A stretch of DNA of 64,000 bases from Prolixibacter sp. SD074 (GCF_009617895.1 NZ_BLAW01000001.1:2781001-2845000); one strand, 5' to 3'; positions 25,784-34,197 are shown, counted from the first letter of the stretch. The notes: generated by a model from the sequence alone, not told the origin. Translations and numbers: made by a program.

Positions 25784-27133
25784 ATGGCAAACAAGAAATT
25801 ATATATTGAGACGTACGGTTGCCAGATGAACGTGGCAGACAGCGAAGTGGTGGCAGCCGTATTGGGAGAGAAGGGATATGACTTGACCGAAGATCATCAG
25901 GACGCCGATGCCATATTAATTAATACCTGTTCGATTCGCGACAATGCCGAGCAACGCATACACGCACGCTTGGATCTGTTCCAGAGCCATAAAAAGAAAT
26001 CGCCCGAAAAAGTGGTGGGGCTGATTGGCTGTATGGCTGAACGAATTGGTGATCAATTGCTCGAAAAGAAAAAAATAGATTTGGTGGCCGGTCCCGATGC
26101 GTACCGCGATCTTCCCTACCTGTTCGATAAAGTAAACCGGGGCGAAGAAGCCATCAATGTCGATTTGACCACAAACGAAACATACGATTCCATTATCCCG
26201 AAACGTATCGGGAACAATAAAATATCCGGTTTTGTATCCATCACCCGGGGATGCAACAACTTCTGTACTTTCTGTATCGTACCGTATACCCGTGGCCGGG
26301 AAAGAAGCCGCGACCCGAAGGATATCATCAACGAAGTACAGGACCTGGTTAACAAGGGCTACAAAGAAGTGACGCTGCTGGGACAGAATGTGGATTCGTA
26401 TCGCTGGCGCGAACAAGGCTCCCGCCCCGTGAAGTTTGCCGACCTGATGGAAATGGTGGCCAAAGTCGATCCGAAAATCCGGGTACGCTTTACCACTTCG
26501 CATCCCAAAGACATGTCGAACAAACTGCTGGAGGTGATTGCAAAATATCCGAACATCTGCAAATTTATCCACCTGCCGTTCCAATCGGGAAGCTCCCAGG
26601 TACTCGAAAAAATGAACCGGAAGTACACCCGCGAATGGTACCTCGATCGCATCAAAGCCATCAACGAGATTATCCCCAACTGTGGTTTATCTACTGACGT
26701 GATTACCGGCTTCTGCAGCGAAACGGAAGAGGATCATAAGGAAACTATTTCGCTGATGGAAGAAGTTCGGTTCGACTCGGCATTCATGTTCAAATACTCG
26801 GTCCGTCCGGGAACTTATGCGCACGAACATTACGAGGACGACGTACCGGATGACGTAAAATCGCGCCGTTTGGAAGAGGTGATTGCCTTGCAAAGCCGCA
26901 TTTCGCAGGAGAACAACCGCCGGGACATTGGCAAAGTGGTGGAAGTGCTGGTCGAAGGTGTTTCGAAGAAGAGCGACGAGCAATATTTTGGCCGCAGCTC
27001 ACAAAACAAGATGGTGGTATTCCCGAAAGGCGATTTGGAATTTGGCGACTATGTTCGCGTGAAAGTAAACAGCAGCACACAAACCACGCTGATTGGCGAA
27101 GTAGTGGAAAAAGTTGAACAACCAACTGAATAA
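25784..27133 (+). CDS. miaB: tRNA-2-methylthio-N6-isopentenyladenosine synthase MiaB
   Basis: Radical-SAM methylthiotransferase of 449 residues that converts i6A37 to ms2i6A37 in tRNAs reading UNN codons. The N-terminal UPF0004 domain has three Cys for the auxiliary 4Fe-4S cluster (YGCQMN, NTCSIRDNAEQR, GCMAER). The radical-SAM CxxxCxxC is in GCNNFCTFCIVPYTRGRERSR. Later blocks are HLPFQSGSSQVLEKMNRKYT and TDVITGFCSETEEDH, and a TRAM domain ends the protein (VEVLVEGVSKKSDEQYFGRSSQNKMVVF). The 'RGRERSR' context favours MiaB over MtaB or RimO. A small AhpD-like gene follows after 6 bases. Confidence 0.96.
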   Translation: MANKKLYIETYGCQMNVADSEVVAAVLGEKGYDLTEDHQDADAILINTCSIRDNAEQRIHARLDLFQSHKKKSPEKVVGLIGCMAERIGDQLLEKKKIDLVAGPDAYRDLPYLFDKVNRGEEAINVDLTTNETYDSIIPKRIGNNKISGFVSITRGCNNFCTFCIVPYTRGRERSRDPKDIINEVQDLVNKGYKEVTLLGQNVDSYRWREQGSRPVKFADLMEMVAKVDPKIRVRFTTSHPKDMSNKLLEVIAKYPNICKFIHLPFQSGSSQVLEKMNRKYTREWYLDRIKAINEIIPNCGLSTDVITGFCSETEEDHKETISLMEEVRFDSAFMFKYSVRPGTYAHEHYEDDVPDDVKSRRLEEVIALQSRISQENNRRDIGKVVEVLVEGVSKKSDEQYFGRSSQNKMVVFPKGDLEFGDYVRVKVNSSTQTTLIGEVVEKVEQPTE

Positions 27134-27139
27134 GCTAAT

Positions 27140-27487
27140 ATGAGTGAACTGATTGACGAATTCCGGGAATACCGTGCCCGGATGAACGAGAAAATTCTCT
27201 CGGCCGACAACAAGGTGATGAAACGCATCTACAACCTCGACACCAATACCTACATGGAAGGTGCACTGTCGACCAAAACCAAGGAGATGCTCGGACTGGT
27301 GAGCTCGATGGTGCTGCGTTGCGACGATTGCGTGAAATACCACCTCGGGAAATGCCACGAACAAGGTGTTACCACCGATGAGTTGTTCGAAATTTTCTCG
27401 GTAGCCAACCTGGTGGGCGGCACCATCGTGATTCCCCACACCCGCCGTGCGGTGGAGTACTGGGAAGAATTACAGAATCAGGAATAA
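27140..27487 (+). CDS. Carboxymuconolactone decarboxylase/AhpD-like protein
   Basis: A 115-residue all-helical protein of the CMD family. The motif RCDDCVKYHLGKCHEQG carries the CxxC plus downstream His typical of AhpD-type peroxidase/reductase members, whose cysteines cycle between thiol and disulfide. Flanking helices LSTKTKEMLGLVSSMVL and TDELFEIFSVANLVGGTIVIPH fit the fold. It follows miaB by 6 bases and is probably cotranscribed. The substrate is unknown; a peroxide or thiol redox role is inferred only from the CxxC. Full-length for a single-domain member. Confidence 0.88.
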   Translation: MSELIDEFREYRARMNEKILSADNKVMKRIYNLDTNTYMEGALSTKTKEMLGLVSSMVLRCDDCVKYHLGKCHEQGVTTDELFEIFSVANLVGGTIVIPHTRRAVEYWEELQNQE

Positions 27488-27510
27488 ATCATCAGACAGA
27501 ACAAAATAAA

Positions 27511-27717
27511 AAGAGGGTGTCCGAAAAGGGCATCAAACATATATAAAACTATCAGATTGAAATTAGCCTCAGAATTTCACCCCTAAATCCCCTTAAAGGG
27601 GACTTTAAGCCTCACCTTTAGGGAGTCCCGATGTCCATCGGGAGGAGGGGTAAATCCAAGATTGCTTTCAATTTGAAAGTAAACACTTTTCCAATTCAAC
27701 TTTTCGGACACCCTCTT
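27511..27717. repeat. 207-bp element with 17-bp terminal inverted repeats
   Basis: A 17-base sequence (27511-27527, AAGAGGGTGTCCGAAAA) recurs as its perfect inverse at 27701-27717. Between them lie two internal palindromes: CCCC-N5-GGGG at 27589-27601 and CCCGATG-TC-CATCGGG at 27627-27642. No open frame fits inside. An 11-base direct repeat GGAGGGGTAAA occurs at 27644 and again just outside at 27718. The features suggest a MITE-like non-autonomous element or a dispersed intergenic repeat of the sort common in Bacteroidota; no target-site duplication is evident. The remaining 85 bases up to the next gene show nothing else. Confidence 0.6.
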
Positions 27718-27802
27718 GGAGGGGTAAAACGGAAGACCCAGTTACAATCTGTAAGTTTTAAATTTTGTAGTGAGACTTTCCGGAAGCCCCTTTTATCTTA
27801 TC

Positions 27803-28345
27803 TCATTCTCCGGGGAAAAGCTCCGGCCGGACAAACGGAATCAATGCCAGGCAAACGGCCTGCTCATAAAGCAACGTGCGGGTAATCGCATTATGGGTCA
27901 ATAATCCCACCGCGCCGTTCTCCTGCTTTGAGTTGGTCCGCCCAAACACGCGGTCATCGGCATCGCCCAGTTCCAGGCCTTCTTCCACTAGTTTCACCAC
28001 TTCGGGCGGAAGCTGAAAGGTAGTGGTGCGCGACTCGCCAAACCGGACGTCGGAGCAGGCAGCAATCCAGGCAAAGGAGTGCATCCCGTCGTTGTGCCGC
28101 CCGATGCCGCCTTCCACGCCAAACCAGAAATCGGCGTTGGGAACTTTCTCCCGTGCATTGGCGGCACGGTTATGCGCCCCGGCCCGGGTTTCTTCGTCGC
28201 TCATGGGTTGGCCGGGTACACCCGAATCAACACTCACGCCTTCAATCATTATTTCCGTTCCCGGGAAAAGCCTTTCAAAGCCCCGCTTCACGGCCTCAAT
28301 CTTCACCGGGTTATGCGAGGCCACCACAATATGTTTTTTCATCAT
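27803..28345 (-). CDS. YjjX-type inosine/xanthosine triphosphatase
   Basis: A 180-residue NTPase of the YjjX/Maf-like superfamily that hydrolyses non-canonical purine triphosphates (ITP, XTP), keeping them out of nucleic acids. The N-terminal VVASHNPVKIEAVKRGFERLF is the nucleotide-binding block, SVDSGVPGQPMSDEETRAGAHNRA follows, then the metal/substrate motif FWFGVEGGIG and SKQENGAVGLLTHNAITR. Size and all blocks match YjjX. Two adjacent in-frame ATGs begin the gene. It lies 21 bases after the GH9 gene on the same strand and could be read with it, although no functional link is apparent. Confidence 0.9.
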   Translation of the reverse strand: MMKKHIVVASHNPVKIEAVKRGFERLFPGTEIMIEGVSVDSGVPGQPMSDEETRAGAHNRAANAREKVPNADFWFGVEGGIGRHNDGMHSFAWIAACSDVRFGESRTTTFQLPPEVVKLVEEGLELGDADDRVFGRTNSKQENGAVGLLTHNAITRTLLYEQAVCLALIPFVRPELFPGE

Positions 28346-28366
28346 TCCGAATACTGTTTTTCGTTA

Positions 28367-30010
28367 CTAATCCACCAGGCCGGCTAAAGCATATACCAAC
28401 GCAGCCTGCCAGTTGATGGCAATCTCGTTGGTGGTATAGTCCGACTGTTTGTCCTGCCAACCAGTTGCTGTTCGTCCGCCACCAACCAGGTAGCCCGGCC
28501 AGGGTGGTACAACATCGTCAGCGGCACTGCGCCGGTCATGCGGATGCATGGGAGGCCGGAAACCGATTCCGGTAATATAAGACCGGTCATACACATTGCG
28601 CCCCAGCAAATGGTCAACAATAGCAACGACCGTATTGGTGTAAGCCGGCTTCGGTGAAATGGCATTAGCCACCTGCAGGTTGACAGCCTGGCGAGCGACT
28701 GTACCGTTGCAGCCCCAATAATAACGACTGCCCAATGGCCGCCCGTAAATATCCTGTTTCCCTTTTTCTACCAGCGAATCGGCATTCGCCAGAATAGCCT
28801 GCCGAATACTTGTCAGCAACTGAGGGTTTCGCCCTTCTCTTTGGGATAACACATAGGTAAACATGGCGAGGTTTTTCACGTTGCCCCAATCCCAGTCGCT
28901 GTCGATGAGTGGCGGATGAATGGCTGGCACCGCCGATTCGAAGTCTGCCAGGTAAGCCGGGGCGCCCGTTGTTTCCCACAACTCGGCTGCGGCCCATAAC
29001 CGTTCGCTTTTATCGCTCGCTACTTTGTAAGCGCCAGTTTTGAAATCGCCCTGCTCAAATGGTTTCATCTCCGGATGTTCTTTCAGAAATGCATAGCTGT
29101 TCTTCGCAGCCGTCAAACATTTTTCCGCATACGCTGAATCATACGGCTGAAAGTTGCGGGCAGCCATGGCCATTACGGCAGCAAAACCGGCGGTAGCTGC
29201 CGAACTCCATTCGGTAAAATAGCGTTTCCCTTTATCATCGTCGGGCATGATAAAACCGGCAAAGTTCGTGCGCGTCAGTTTATGCGACACCCGGCCCGAA
29301 CCATCAGGGTATGGCATCTTCAGCAGCCAGTCGGTTTCCCATTTCAATTCCTCCAGGTAGCCGGGATAACCCGGTGCCGTTTGGGGAAGATCAAGCTTCA
29401 CGTTTTCAAAGGCCGGACTGAACTGTTCCCAGGCCAAAAACAAGTTGCCTAATGTGATACCGGCGTTCACCGTGTATTTCCCATAGTCGCCGGCATCGTG
29501 CCAGCCGCCGGTACCGTCCCGGACGACATCTTTCTTATCAAGATAATCGCTGTAACCATCATCGAGGTGACAAGCAGCGTGGGCGTAATGTTGTCCGTTG
29601 AAATCGCCTTCCACGGCAGTGCCGCAACGCCACAGATAGAAGGCCCGCATGGTTGTTACGTAAGGAAGCCTGAATACATCATCGCTGATGCGGAAGGTTA
29701 CGGAACGTCCAACGCCGGGCACATCCAAATAGAAACTTCCGGTATCGGCGAAAGCCGAAAAATCGGCCAGCCAGGCATTTTGGTTGACATCCTTCTGATG
29801 GAACGGGCCCGTGACTTTCCCCCTGAAAACCGTGGAGTCGTCGGCCAACCGTTTCACTTCGAAATTTGTACAGCGCTGAATGATGGTGGCCATTTTGGCT
29901 TTCGCCGGAAGAAACCCGACCGAATTGAGGCGGACCGGGTACGTATTGCCCGACGGCCCGGCGCTGCAGGCCGTCAGCCACAGCAGCAGAATCGTCAATA
30001 AATTTTTCAT
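28367..30010 (-). CDS. Glycoside hydrolase family 9 lipoprotein (endoglucanase-like)
   Basis: A 547-residue lipoprotein. The start was placed at ATG 30008-30010, giving a signal peptide with lipobox LTAC; the longer open frame has no signal. An Ig-like cellulase N-terminal domain (YPVRLNSVGFLPAKAKMATII...SFYLDVPGVGRSVTF) is followed by the GH9 catalytic domain. The DAGDYGKYTVN motif near residue 170 holds the catalytic Asp, HPHDRRS lies in the last quarter, and TNEIAINWQAALVYAL at the end holds the proton-donor Glu. Family members cut beta-1,4-glucans or act as exo-glucosaminidases. Lipidation suggests a periplasmic or surface position. No SusCD pair or other sugar gene is nearby, so this is an isolated hydrolase. 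Confidence 0.93.
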   Translation of the reverse strand: MKNLLTILLLWLTACSAGPSGNTYPVRLNSVGFLPAKAKMATIIQRCTNFEVKRLADDSTVFRGKVTGPFHQKDVNQNAWLADFSAFADTGSFYLDVPGVGRSVTFRISDDVFRLPYVTTMRAFYLWRCGTAVEGDFNGQHYAHAACHLDDGYSDYLDKKDVVRDGTGGWHDAGDYGKYTVNAGITLGNLFLAWEQFSPAFENVKLDLPQTAPGYPGYLEELKWETDWLLKMPYPDGSGRVSHKLTRTNFAGFIMPDDDKGKRYFTEWSSAATAGFAAVMAMAARNFQPYDSAYAEKCLTAAKNSYAFLKEHPEMKPFEQGDFKTGAYKVASDKSERLWAAAELWETTGAPAYLADFESAVPAIHPPLIDSDWDWGNVKNLAMFTYVLSQREGRNPQLLTSIRQAILANADSLVEKGKQDIYGRPLGSRYYWGCNGTVARQAVNLQVANAISPKPAYTNTVVAIVDHLLGRNVYDRSYITGIGFRPPMHPHDRRSAADDVVPPWPGYLVGGGRTATGWQDKQSDYTTNEIAINWQAALVYALAGLVD

Positions 30011-30148
30011 CCGAACAAAATTGATTTTTACAGATCGGATGGAACTCGCATTTTGTTCTTCCGTGTTTTTGTTTAGCTTAAAACATGCTCGTTTCATAAA
30101 TCAGGTTGTATTAAAAAGGTTTGGAGAAGCGATGAAGCCAATTGGGCT

Positions 30149-30505
30149 TCAGGCTCTTCCTCCGACAAGCCGTAAACTCTCGCGGAGCGTCTCAATCCTG
30201 GTTTCCAGGTCGTGGATTTGCTGGTTCAAATCCTCTATTTCCTGCTTTAAAAGGGTGGTCTCCTCCCGTTCCGGGTTTTCGATGGCCCGTGCCTTGGCAA
30301 TCAGGGTAAAGAAATTAAAGCCCAGCGCCTCCGATACTTGCCATAACCGGCCTATCTTAACATCCTTCGAATTCAGGATGTAATGTGCCATCTGTTCCGA
30401 AACCCCCAGCCTGCGGGCAAACTGCGGAACCGTGAGTTGCCGTTCGGTTATCTGCTCCCGGATGGCATTCCCGATGTGAAAAGGCAGTTTCAATTCGTTA
30501 TTCAT
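30149..30505 (-). CDS. XRE-family HTH protein with C-terminal coiled coil
   Basis: A 118-residue protein. The first half is a Cro/CI-type helix-turn-helix (LTVPQFARRLGVSEQMAHYILNSKDVKIGRLWQVSEALGFNFF). The second half, from about residue 80, is a leucine-heptad coiled coil (LLKQEIEDLNQQIHDLETRIETLRESL) that probably dimerises. ATG 30503-30505 was taken as the start; an in-frame TTG lies 6 bases upstream. It stands alone, 138 bases from the GH9 start on the same strand and next to an unusually AT-rich gap. Its targets are unknown. This layout is seen in many Bacteroidota genomes, so it is not clearly tied to a mobile element. Confidence 0.8.
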   Translation of the reverse strand: MNNELKLPFHIGNAIREQITERQLTVPQFARRLGVSEQMAHYILNSKDVKIGRLWQVSEALGFNFFTLIAKARAIENPEREETTLLKQEIEDLNQQIHDLETRIETLRESLRLVGGRA

Positions 30506-30615
30506 GACCAAATATTTTATGGTGATATTTTCCGAAGCTTCACAAAGTTCATCGGCTACTTAAAGTTAAAAAAATTTATTATATTTTTCTAATAAATATT
30601 AGGATATATACCATA

Positions 30616-30741
30616 CAATGTTGGTTAATTATCACACAATCATAGATATCCTCCATACAGCATTGGCTATCCACAACACAGCGTTAGTTAATCATCACAC
30701 AGCGTTAGATACCCACCGAATAGTATTATATTATTATCGCA
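30616..30741. repeat. 21-bp tandem repeat, six degenerate units
   Basis: Consecutive units of exactly 21 bases begin at 30616, 30637, 30658, 30679, 30700 and 30721. The consensus is close to CAGCGTTAGnTAnnCAnCACA; units four and five share CAGCGTTAG, and the last is strongly degraded. Because 21 is a multiple of three, an open frame from ATG 30618 to 30803 reads as a seven-residue repeat (ALVNHHT, ALDTHRI and so on). There is no spacer between units, so it is not a CRISPR array. Whether the frame is translated is unknown. Confidence 0.75.
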
Positions 30742-30947
30742 ATTTAATTTATTTAAATATCAATACATTTTATACTTACATGATTTTAGTTTCTTATTTT
30801 TAATCAAATATAATTATAGTTATTGTTTTATTTTATTTTATTTTGTAGTTATTTATTATTTAGCTGGTTTTATTAGTCATATATTAAATATTATTTGTTT
30901 TCCATCAAGTAATATTTCTTTTTACAGTAGAAGTGTAACAAATACCC
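30742..30947. other. Very AT-rich gap, no gene seen
   Basis: About 200 bases dominated by A/T with runs such as TTTTATTTTATTTTATTTTG. No conserved coding frame, promoter or tRNA is recognised. Its composition is far from the flanking genes, suggesting acquired or decaying DNA. Confidence 0.5.
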
Positions 30948-31269
30948 GGGCCTGTAAGGCCCTAATTCCATAGCTTGGGGCATCGCCCCAAGGAGCGGGC
31001 GCAACAGGTAAACCTCCAGCCTGTAGGGCTGGGGCACGTTATCCTCCCCCCAACGGGATAGTGGAAGCCCTTCAGGCTTCCCTCGTTGTTCGGGGCCTTT
31101 CTCTAGGGCCTGTCCCGACAAACGTCGTGGGGCGTTGCCCCCAGCTTCGGAATCCCAGGCCTTCAGCCTGTTTTCCCTCAGCTGACAGCGTCGGCAGGCC
31201 TGTCAGCGTGATAAAGCGTTTAGGGACCCCGCGACGGCGGCAATGTCATGAATCCGGGATGCACCCCGG
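30948..31269. repeat. Array of short GC-rich hairpins
   Basis: At least eight palindromes lie within about 320 bases: 30948-30962 (GGGCC/GGCCC), 30974-30992 (CTTGGGGC/GCCCCAAG, 3-base loop), 31016-31032 (CCAGCC/GGCTGG), 31063-31081 (GGAAGCC/GGCTTCC), 31129-31141 (GGGGC/GCCCC), 31156-31170 (CAGGC/GCCTG), 31181-31207 (GCTGACAG/CTGTCAGC) and 31254-31269 (CCGGG/CCCGG). Loops are mostly 3-5 bases (TGTAA, CTTCA, GTT). This resembles REP-like hairpin clusters of Bacteroidota, which may be spread by Y1 (REP-associated) transposases. No transposase gene is in the window. Confidence 0.7.
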
Positions 31270-31357
31270 GGACGGCATGCAGGTTTGTAAAATCCTTAAT
31301 GGCCGTGGAGTTTATACAGAAAAATAATAACTTGCCATCAACCCAAAAAATTCGGCC

Positions 31358-32017
31358 ATGGTGAACACGAAATTATTCAGGATGATACGGGAGGGGGAAC
31401 ACCAGCAGCAGGATTTCAAATTTTGTATTAACGTTTCGCGAAAGATAGCCCGCTCGCTGGTTGCTTTCGCCAATACCGATGGTGGCAGGTTGCTGATTGG
31501 GGTAAAGGACAACGGCAACATCGCCGGCGTACAGACCGATGAGGAGTACTACATGATTGAGGCTGCTGCCAAATTATACAGCAAACCCGAAATTCCGTTT
31601 GAAACCTGCCAATGGCATACTGACGGAAAAACGGTTCTGCAAATCGATATACCCCCAAGCCCAAACAAGCCACATTACGCCAAAGACGAAAACCACAGGT
31701 GGCTGGCCTATGTAAGATTTGAAGATCAGAACATCCTGGCCAACCGGATTTTGCTCGAAGTATGGAAGAAAAAACAAAAGTCGCATGGCGTTTTTATCCG
31801 GTACACCGAAGAGGAACAAAAACTATTGCACTATCTATCTGTGCACGAAAAATTAAATCCGGGACGCGTTGCCCGGGCAATTTCTGTTTCCCGATGGAAG
31901 GCAGAACGAATCTTAATAAACCTCATAACCATCGGAGTTATTGAGGTTGAACAATCAGCGGACGGATTACACTACCATTTGGCCAACACTTTTGTCCTGT
32001 CAGAAAGTAATAAATAA
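31358..32017 (+). CDS. AlbA_2 (Schlafen-like) domain protein
   Basis: A 219-residue protein. The N-terminal part (LFRMIREGEHQQQDFKFCINVSRKIARSLVAFANTDGGRLLIGVKDNGNIAGV) is the AlbA_2 domain, known from 'ATP-binding' transcriptional regulators and related to Schlafen cores. The C-terminal part, from about residue 150, looks like a winged helix (VHEKLNPGRVARAISVSRWKAERILINLITIGVIEVE). I infer a DNA- or RNA-binding regulator. It stands alone between the hairpin array and a lipoprotein gene. Some AlbA_2 proteins occur in defence or mobile islands, but no partner gene supports that here. The start is ATG 31358; there is no obvious promoter. Confidence 0.82.
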   Translation: MVNTKLFRMIREGEHQQQDFKFCINVSRKIARSLVAFANTDGGRLLIGVKDNGNIAGVQTDEEYYMIEAAAKLYSKPEIPFETCQWHTDGKTVLQIDIPPSPNKPHYAKDENHRWLAYVRFEDQNILANRILLEVWKKKQKSHGVFIRYTEEEQKLLHYLSVHEKLNPGRVARAISVSRWKAERILINLITIGVIEVEQSADGLHYHLANTFVLSESNK

Positions 32018-32100
32018 CGCCTTCTTTCGTTTTAAAAAAAGTCTCTTGGTTCACCTTTTCTAAAAGAGAATCAGGGAGAAACTAATAAAAGGGGTTGAAA

Positions 32101-34146
32101 ATGGGAAGGAACAGAATTTTGGTTTTAGTAAGCAGCTTATTGCTACTACTGGCCGGATGTGTGAAAGATAATTCGATAAAAACCGATTTTACGGCAAGTG
32201 CAGAACAAATTTCCAAAGAAAATACTGACAGGATTACCTATATCAATGAGCGAATTAGTCTCTCAGAAAGTGGTTTACTGAAATCAGCAGAATCACCGGA
32301 AAACTACAGCTATACATCGGCAGTCGATATCTATAATACTGTTTTCGACAAAATTATCATTCAAGCCAGCAATGCGGCGTATACCGTGTATTCCGGGCAA
32401 ACAGTCCTTTTACCGAAGGGACTGACATATTCGGGAAACATTACGGTAAATGATGGCGGACGGTTGGTTGTAGCCGGTAATTTAGCCGGAACGGCGGTAA
32501 GCGGGGCAGGAACCATTGTTATCAATCCAACGGGTGTTTTTACGGGGAAATATGTAAACATCAACCCCGGATTAAAACTGGTTAATTACGGAGAGTGGAA
32601 TGTCGACAGGAACATTAATCTGGATGGTATCCTGGAAAATCACGGTATCATATCGTTCGATACGATGAATAACAATAGTTCCGCCCATGTGGTCAACACC
32701 GGAAAAATCTCGTTATCCGGAGATTTAAACAACAATGGCTTGATCGATAACATGGGAACGTTCATTACGGCCGGAACATTTAATCTGAATAGTGGCGCTA
32801 ACCTCAACAACGCGTGTCATTTCGAAGCCGCCAGGATGCAGTCTAACGGACTAACCTATTCCACCGGATTCCTAAAAATCGATGATCAATTAACGGTTAA
32901 CGGAGGCAGCATTTTGATGCTGGGGTCACATTCCGTAACCGATGCGGGTACTATTTCCCTTAACGGAAAAATTGACGGCACCAGTGGCAATTATGCCGGA
33001 ATCGTTATCCGGAATTCGTTTCAATCGAACCGGGGAGCCCGGATTACCGGGAAAATCGATATTCGCTACGACACGGACATTACCCGTTCTGATCCGGACT
33101 TGTTGGGTTCACGGGTTACTTTCAAGTCGGTCTATTTCCCGGCTACGGGATGTGTTCCGCAATACGGTACCAATCCGGCAAATTCTTTTACACTGGTTGC
33201 AAACGTAAAAGCTCCTATCGATAGCCGGGGAAACACCCTGAGTGCGACAAGCGTGGATATACAGGGAGACTTCGCTTACGTTTCCTACCACCTGCACGGA
33301 GCGGAATTTGGTGGCCTCATCGAGGTATATGATATTACCGATCCATCGGCCCCGACCATCGTCAGTCAGTATTGGACCGAAAACGTCGATTTCAATCACC
33401 TGGAAGTGGATGGCAATAAATTATATGCCACCGGTGGACAAGACCCGGACAAGGCACATGTTGCAACAGCCGCAACCTTCACCATTATCGATTTAAAAAA
33501 TGGTGAGTTACCCAATTCTTTGCCAACCTTTTATACCCTTCCAAGCTATTCGGGCGATTGTGTACACCTGGCCGGTAACGGAAATCTTTACCTGGCAACA
33601 GGAAATACCGGTGGACAGTTTATTACGGCTAATGCCGACAACGGTTCCATCATCAACACCCGGGATGCACTTACCGCCAAATATTTTGACAGCGACGGGA
33701 ACACCATCGTTGGTTTGCAGGGAGGATCTGTTGGATTGCTGTCTGTATTCAACGAAAATGACGGCTTAAATCCGGTCCGAACCATCCCGGTTGGGGAAAT
33801 TAAACCGGAAAACGGTAAATCGGTTGTTCGTCTCAAAGATGGTTTCGCTTATGTTTGCGAAGGATCTTCGGGACTGATGGTGTATGATGTGAGCGATGGA
33901 TCGGGCACGGCGATTAAAAGTTTCAATCCGCAAGACGGGGATACAAACGGCGTGGATGTTGATCACGGATTGATTTATGTGGCCAATGGCGCCGGGGGCG
34001 TTTATGTGCTCGACAAAAACACATTCAAAGTATACGGAAATTACAATTACGATGGCTCAGCCAATTTTGTGAGAGCCGTTGACGATTACATTTTTGTGGC
34101 CAACGGAGCCGGAGGCCTCAAGATATTGACGAGAGATAATCCCTAA
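32101..34146 (+). CDS. Lipoprotein with solenoid-like N-domain and LVIVD-type repeats
   Basis: A 681-residue lipoprotein with signal peptide and lipobox LAGC (ATG 32101 chosen over an in-frame TTG two codons upstream). Residues of about 90-330 are short Gly/Asn-rich strands with recurrent patterns such as VNDGGRLVVAGNL, NPGLKLVNYGEWNV and NNNGLIDNMGTF, suggesting a right-handed beta-solenoid. From about 380 onward come repeats of the LVIVD type (FAYVSYHLHG...GLIEVYDITDPSAPTIVSQYW; FAYVCEGSSGLMVYDVSDG; LIYVANGAGGVYVLD; FVANGAGGLKIL), forming a beta-propeller. Such proteins are usually surface-attached and of unknown function. It ends at a strong hairpin. No operon partner is seen. Confidence 0.8.
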   Translation: MGRNRILVLVSSLLLLLAGCVKDNSIKTDFTASAEQISKENTDRITYINERISLSESGLLKSAESPENYSYTSAVDIYNTVFDKIIIQASNAAYTVYSGQTVLLPKGLTYSGNITVNDGGRLVVAGNLAGTAVSGAGTIVINPTGVFTGKYVNINPGLKLVNYGEWNVDRNINLDGILENHGIISFDTMNNNSSAHVVNTGKISLSGDLNNNGLIDNMGTFITAGTFNLNSGANLNNACHFEAARMQSNGLTYSTGFLKIDDQLTVNGGSILMLGSHSVTDAGTISLNGKIDGTSGNYAGIVIRNSFQSNRGARITGKIDIRYDTDITRSDPDLLGSRVTFKSVYFPATGCVPQYGTNPANSFTLVANVKAPIDSRGNTLSATSVDIQGDFAYVSYHLHGAEFGGLIEVYDITDPSAPTIVSQYWTENVDFNHLEVDGNKLYATGGQDPDKAHVATAATFTIIDLKNGELPNSLPTFYTLPSYSGDCVHLAGNGNLYLATGNTGGQFITANADNGSIINTRDALTAKYFDSDGNTIVGLQGGSVGLLSVFNENDGLNPVRTIPVGEIKPENGKSVVRLKDGFAYVCEGSSGLMVYDVSDGSGTAIKSFNPQDGDTNGVDVDHGLIYVANGAGGVYVLDKNTFKVYGNYNYDGSANFVRAVDDYIFVANGAGGLKILTRDNP

Positions 34147-34172
34147 TTTTTCGTACCCGCCCCAATGAGGAT

Positions 34173-34197
34173 AGCACGCTTCGGTGTGCTTTTTTTT
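34173..34197 (+). terminator. Terminator with UUCG tetraloop
   Basis: AGCACGC and GTGTGCT form a 7-bp stem (one wobble) closed by the stable C-TTCG-G tetraloop, followed by seven T. It lies 27 bases past the lipoprotein stop. Confidence 0.85.

Noticed and set aside
27631-27885. Open frame of 84 codons across the 207-bp element
   Set aside because: It reads through the inverted repeats into the antisense of the YjjX-type gene; low-complexity and without conserved features.
30616-30741. CRISPR array
   Set aside because: The 21-bp units are contiguous with no spacers, and no cas gene is in the window.
31061-31327. Open frame of 88 codons over the hairpin array
   Set aside because: It runs through palindromes in a non-coding repeat region and has no protein-like pattern.
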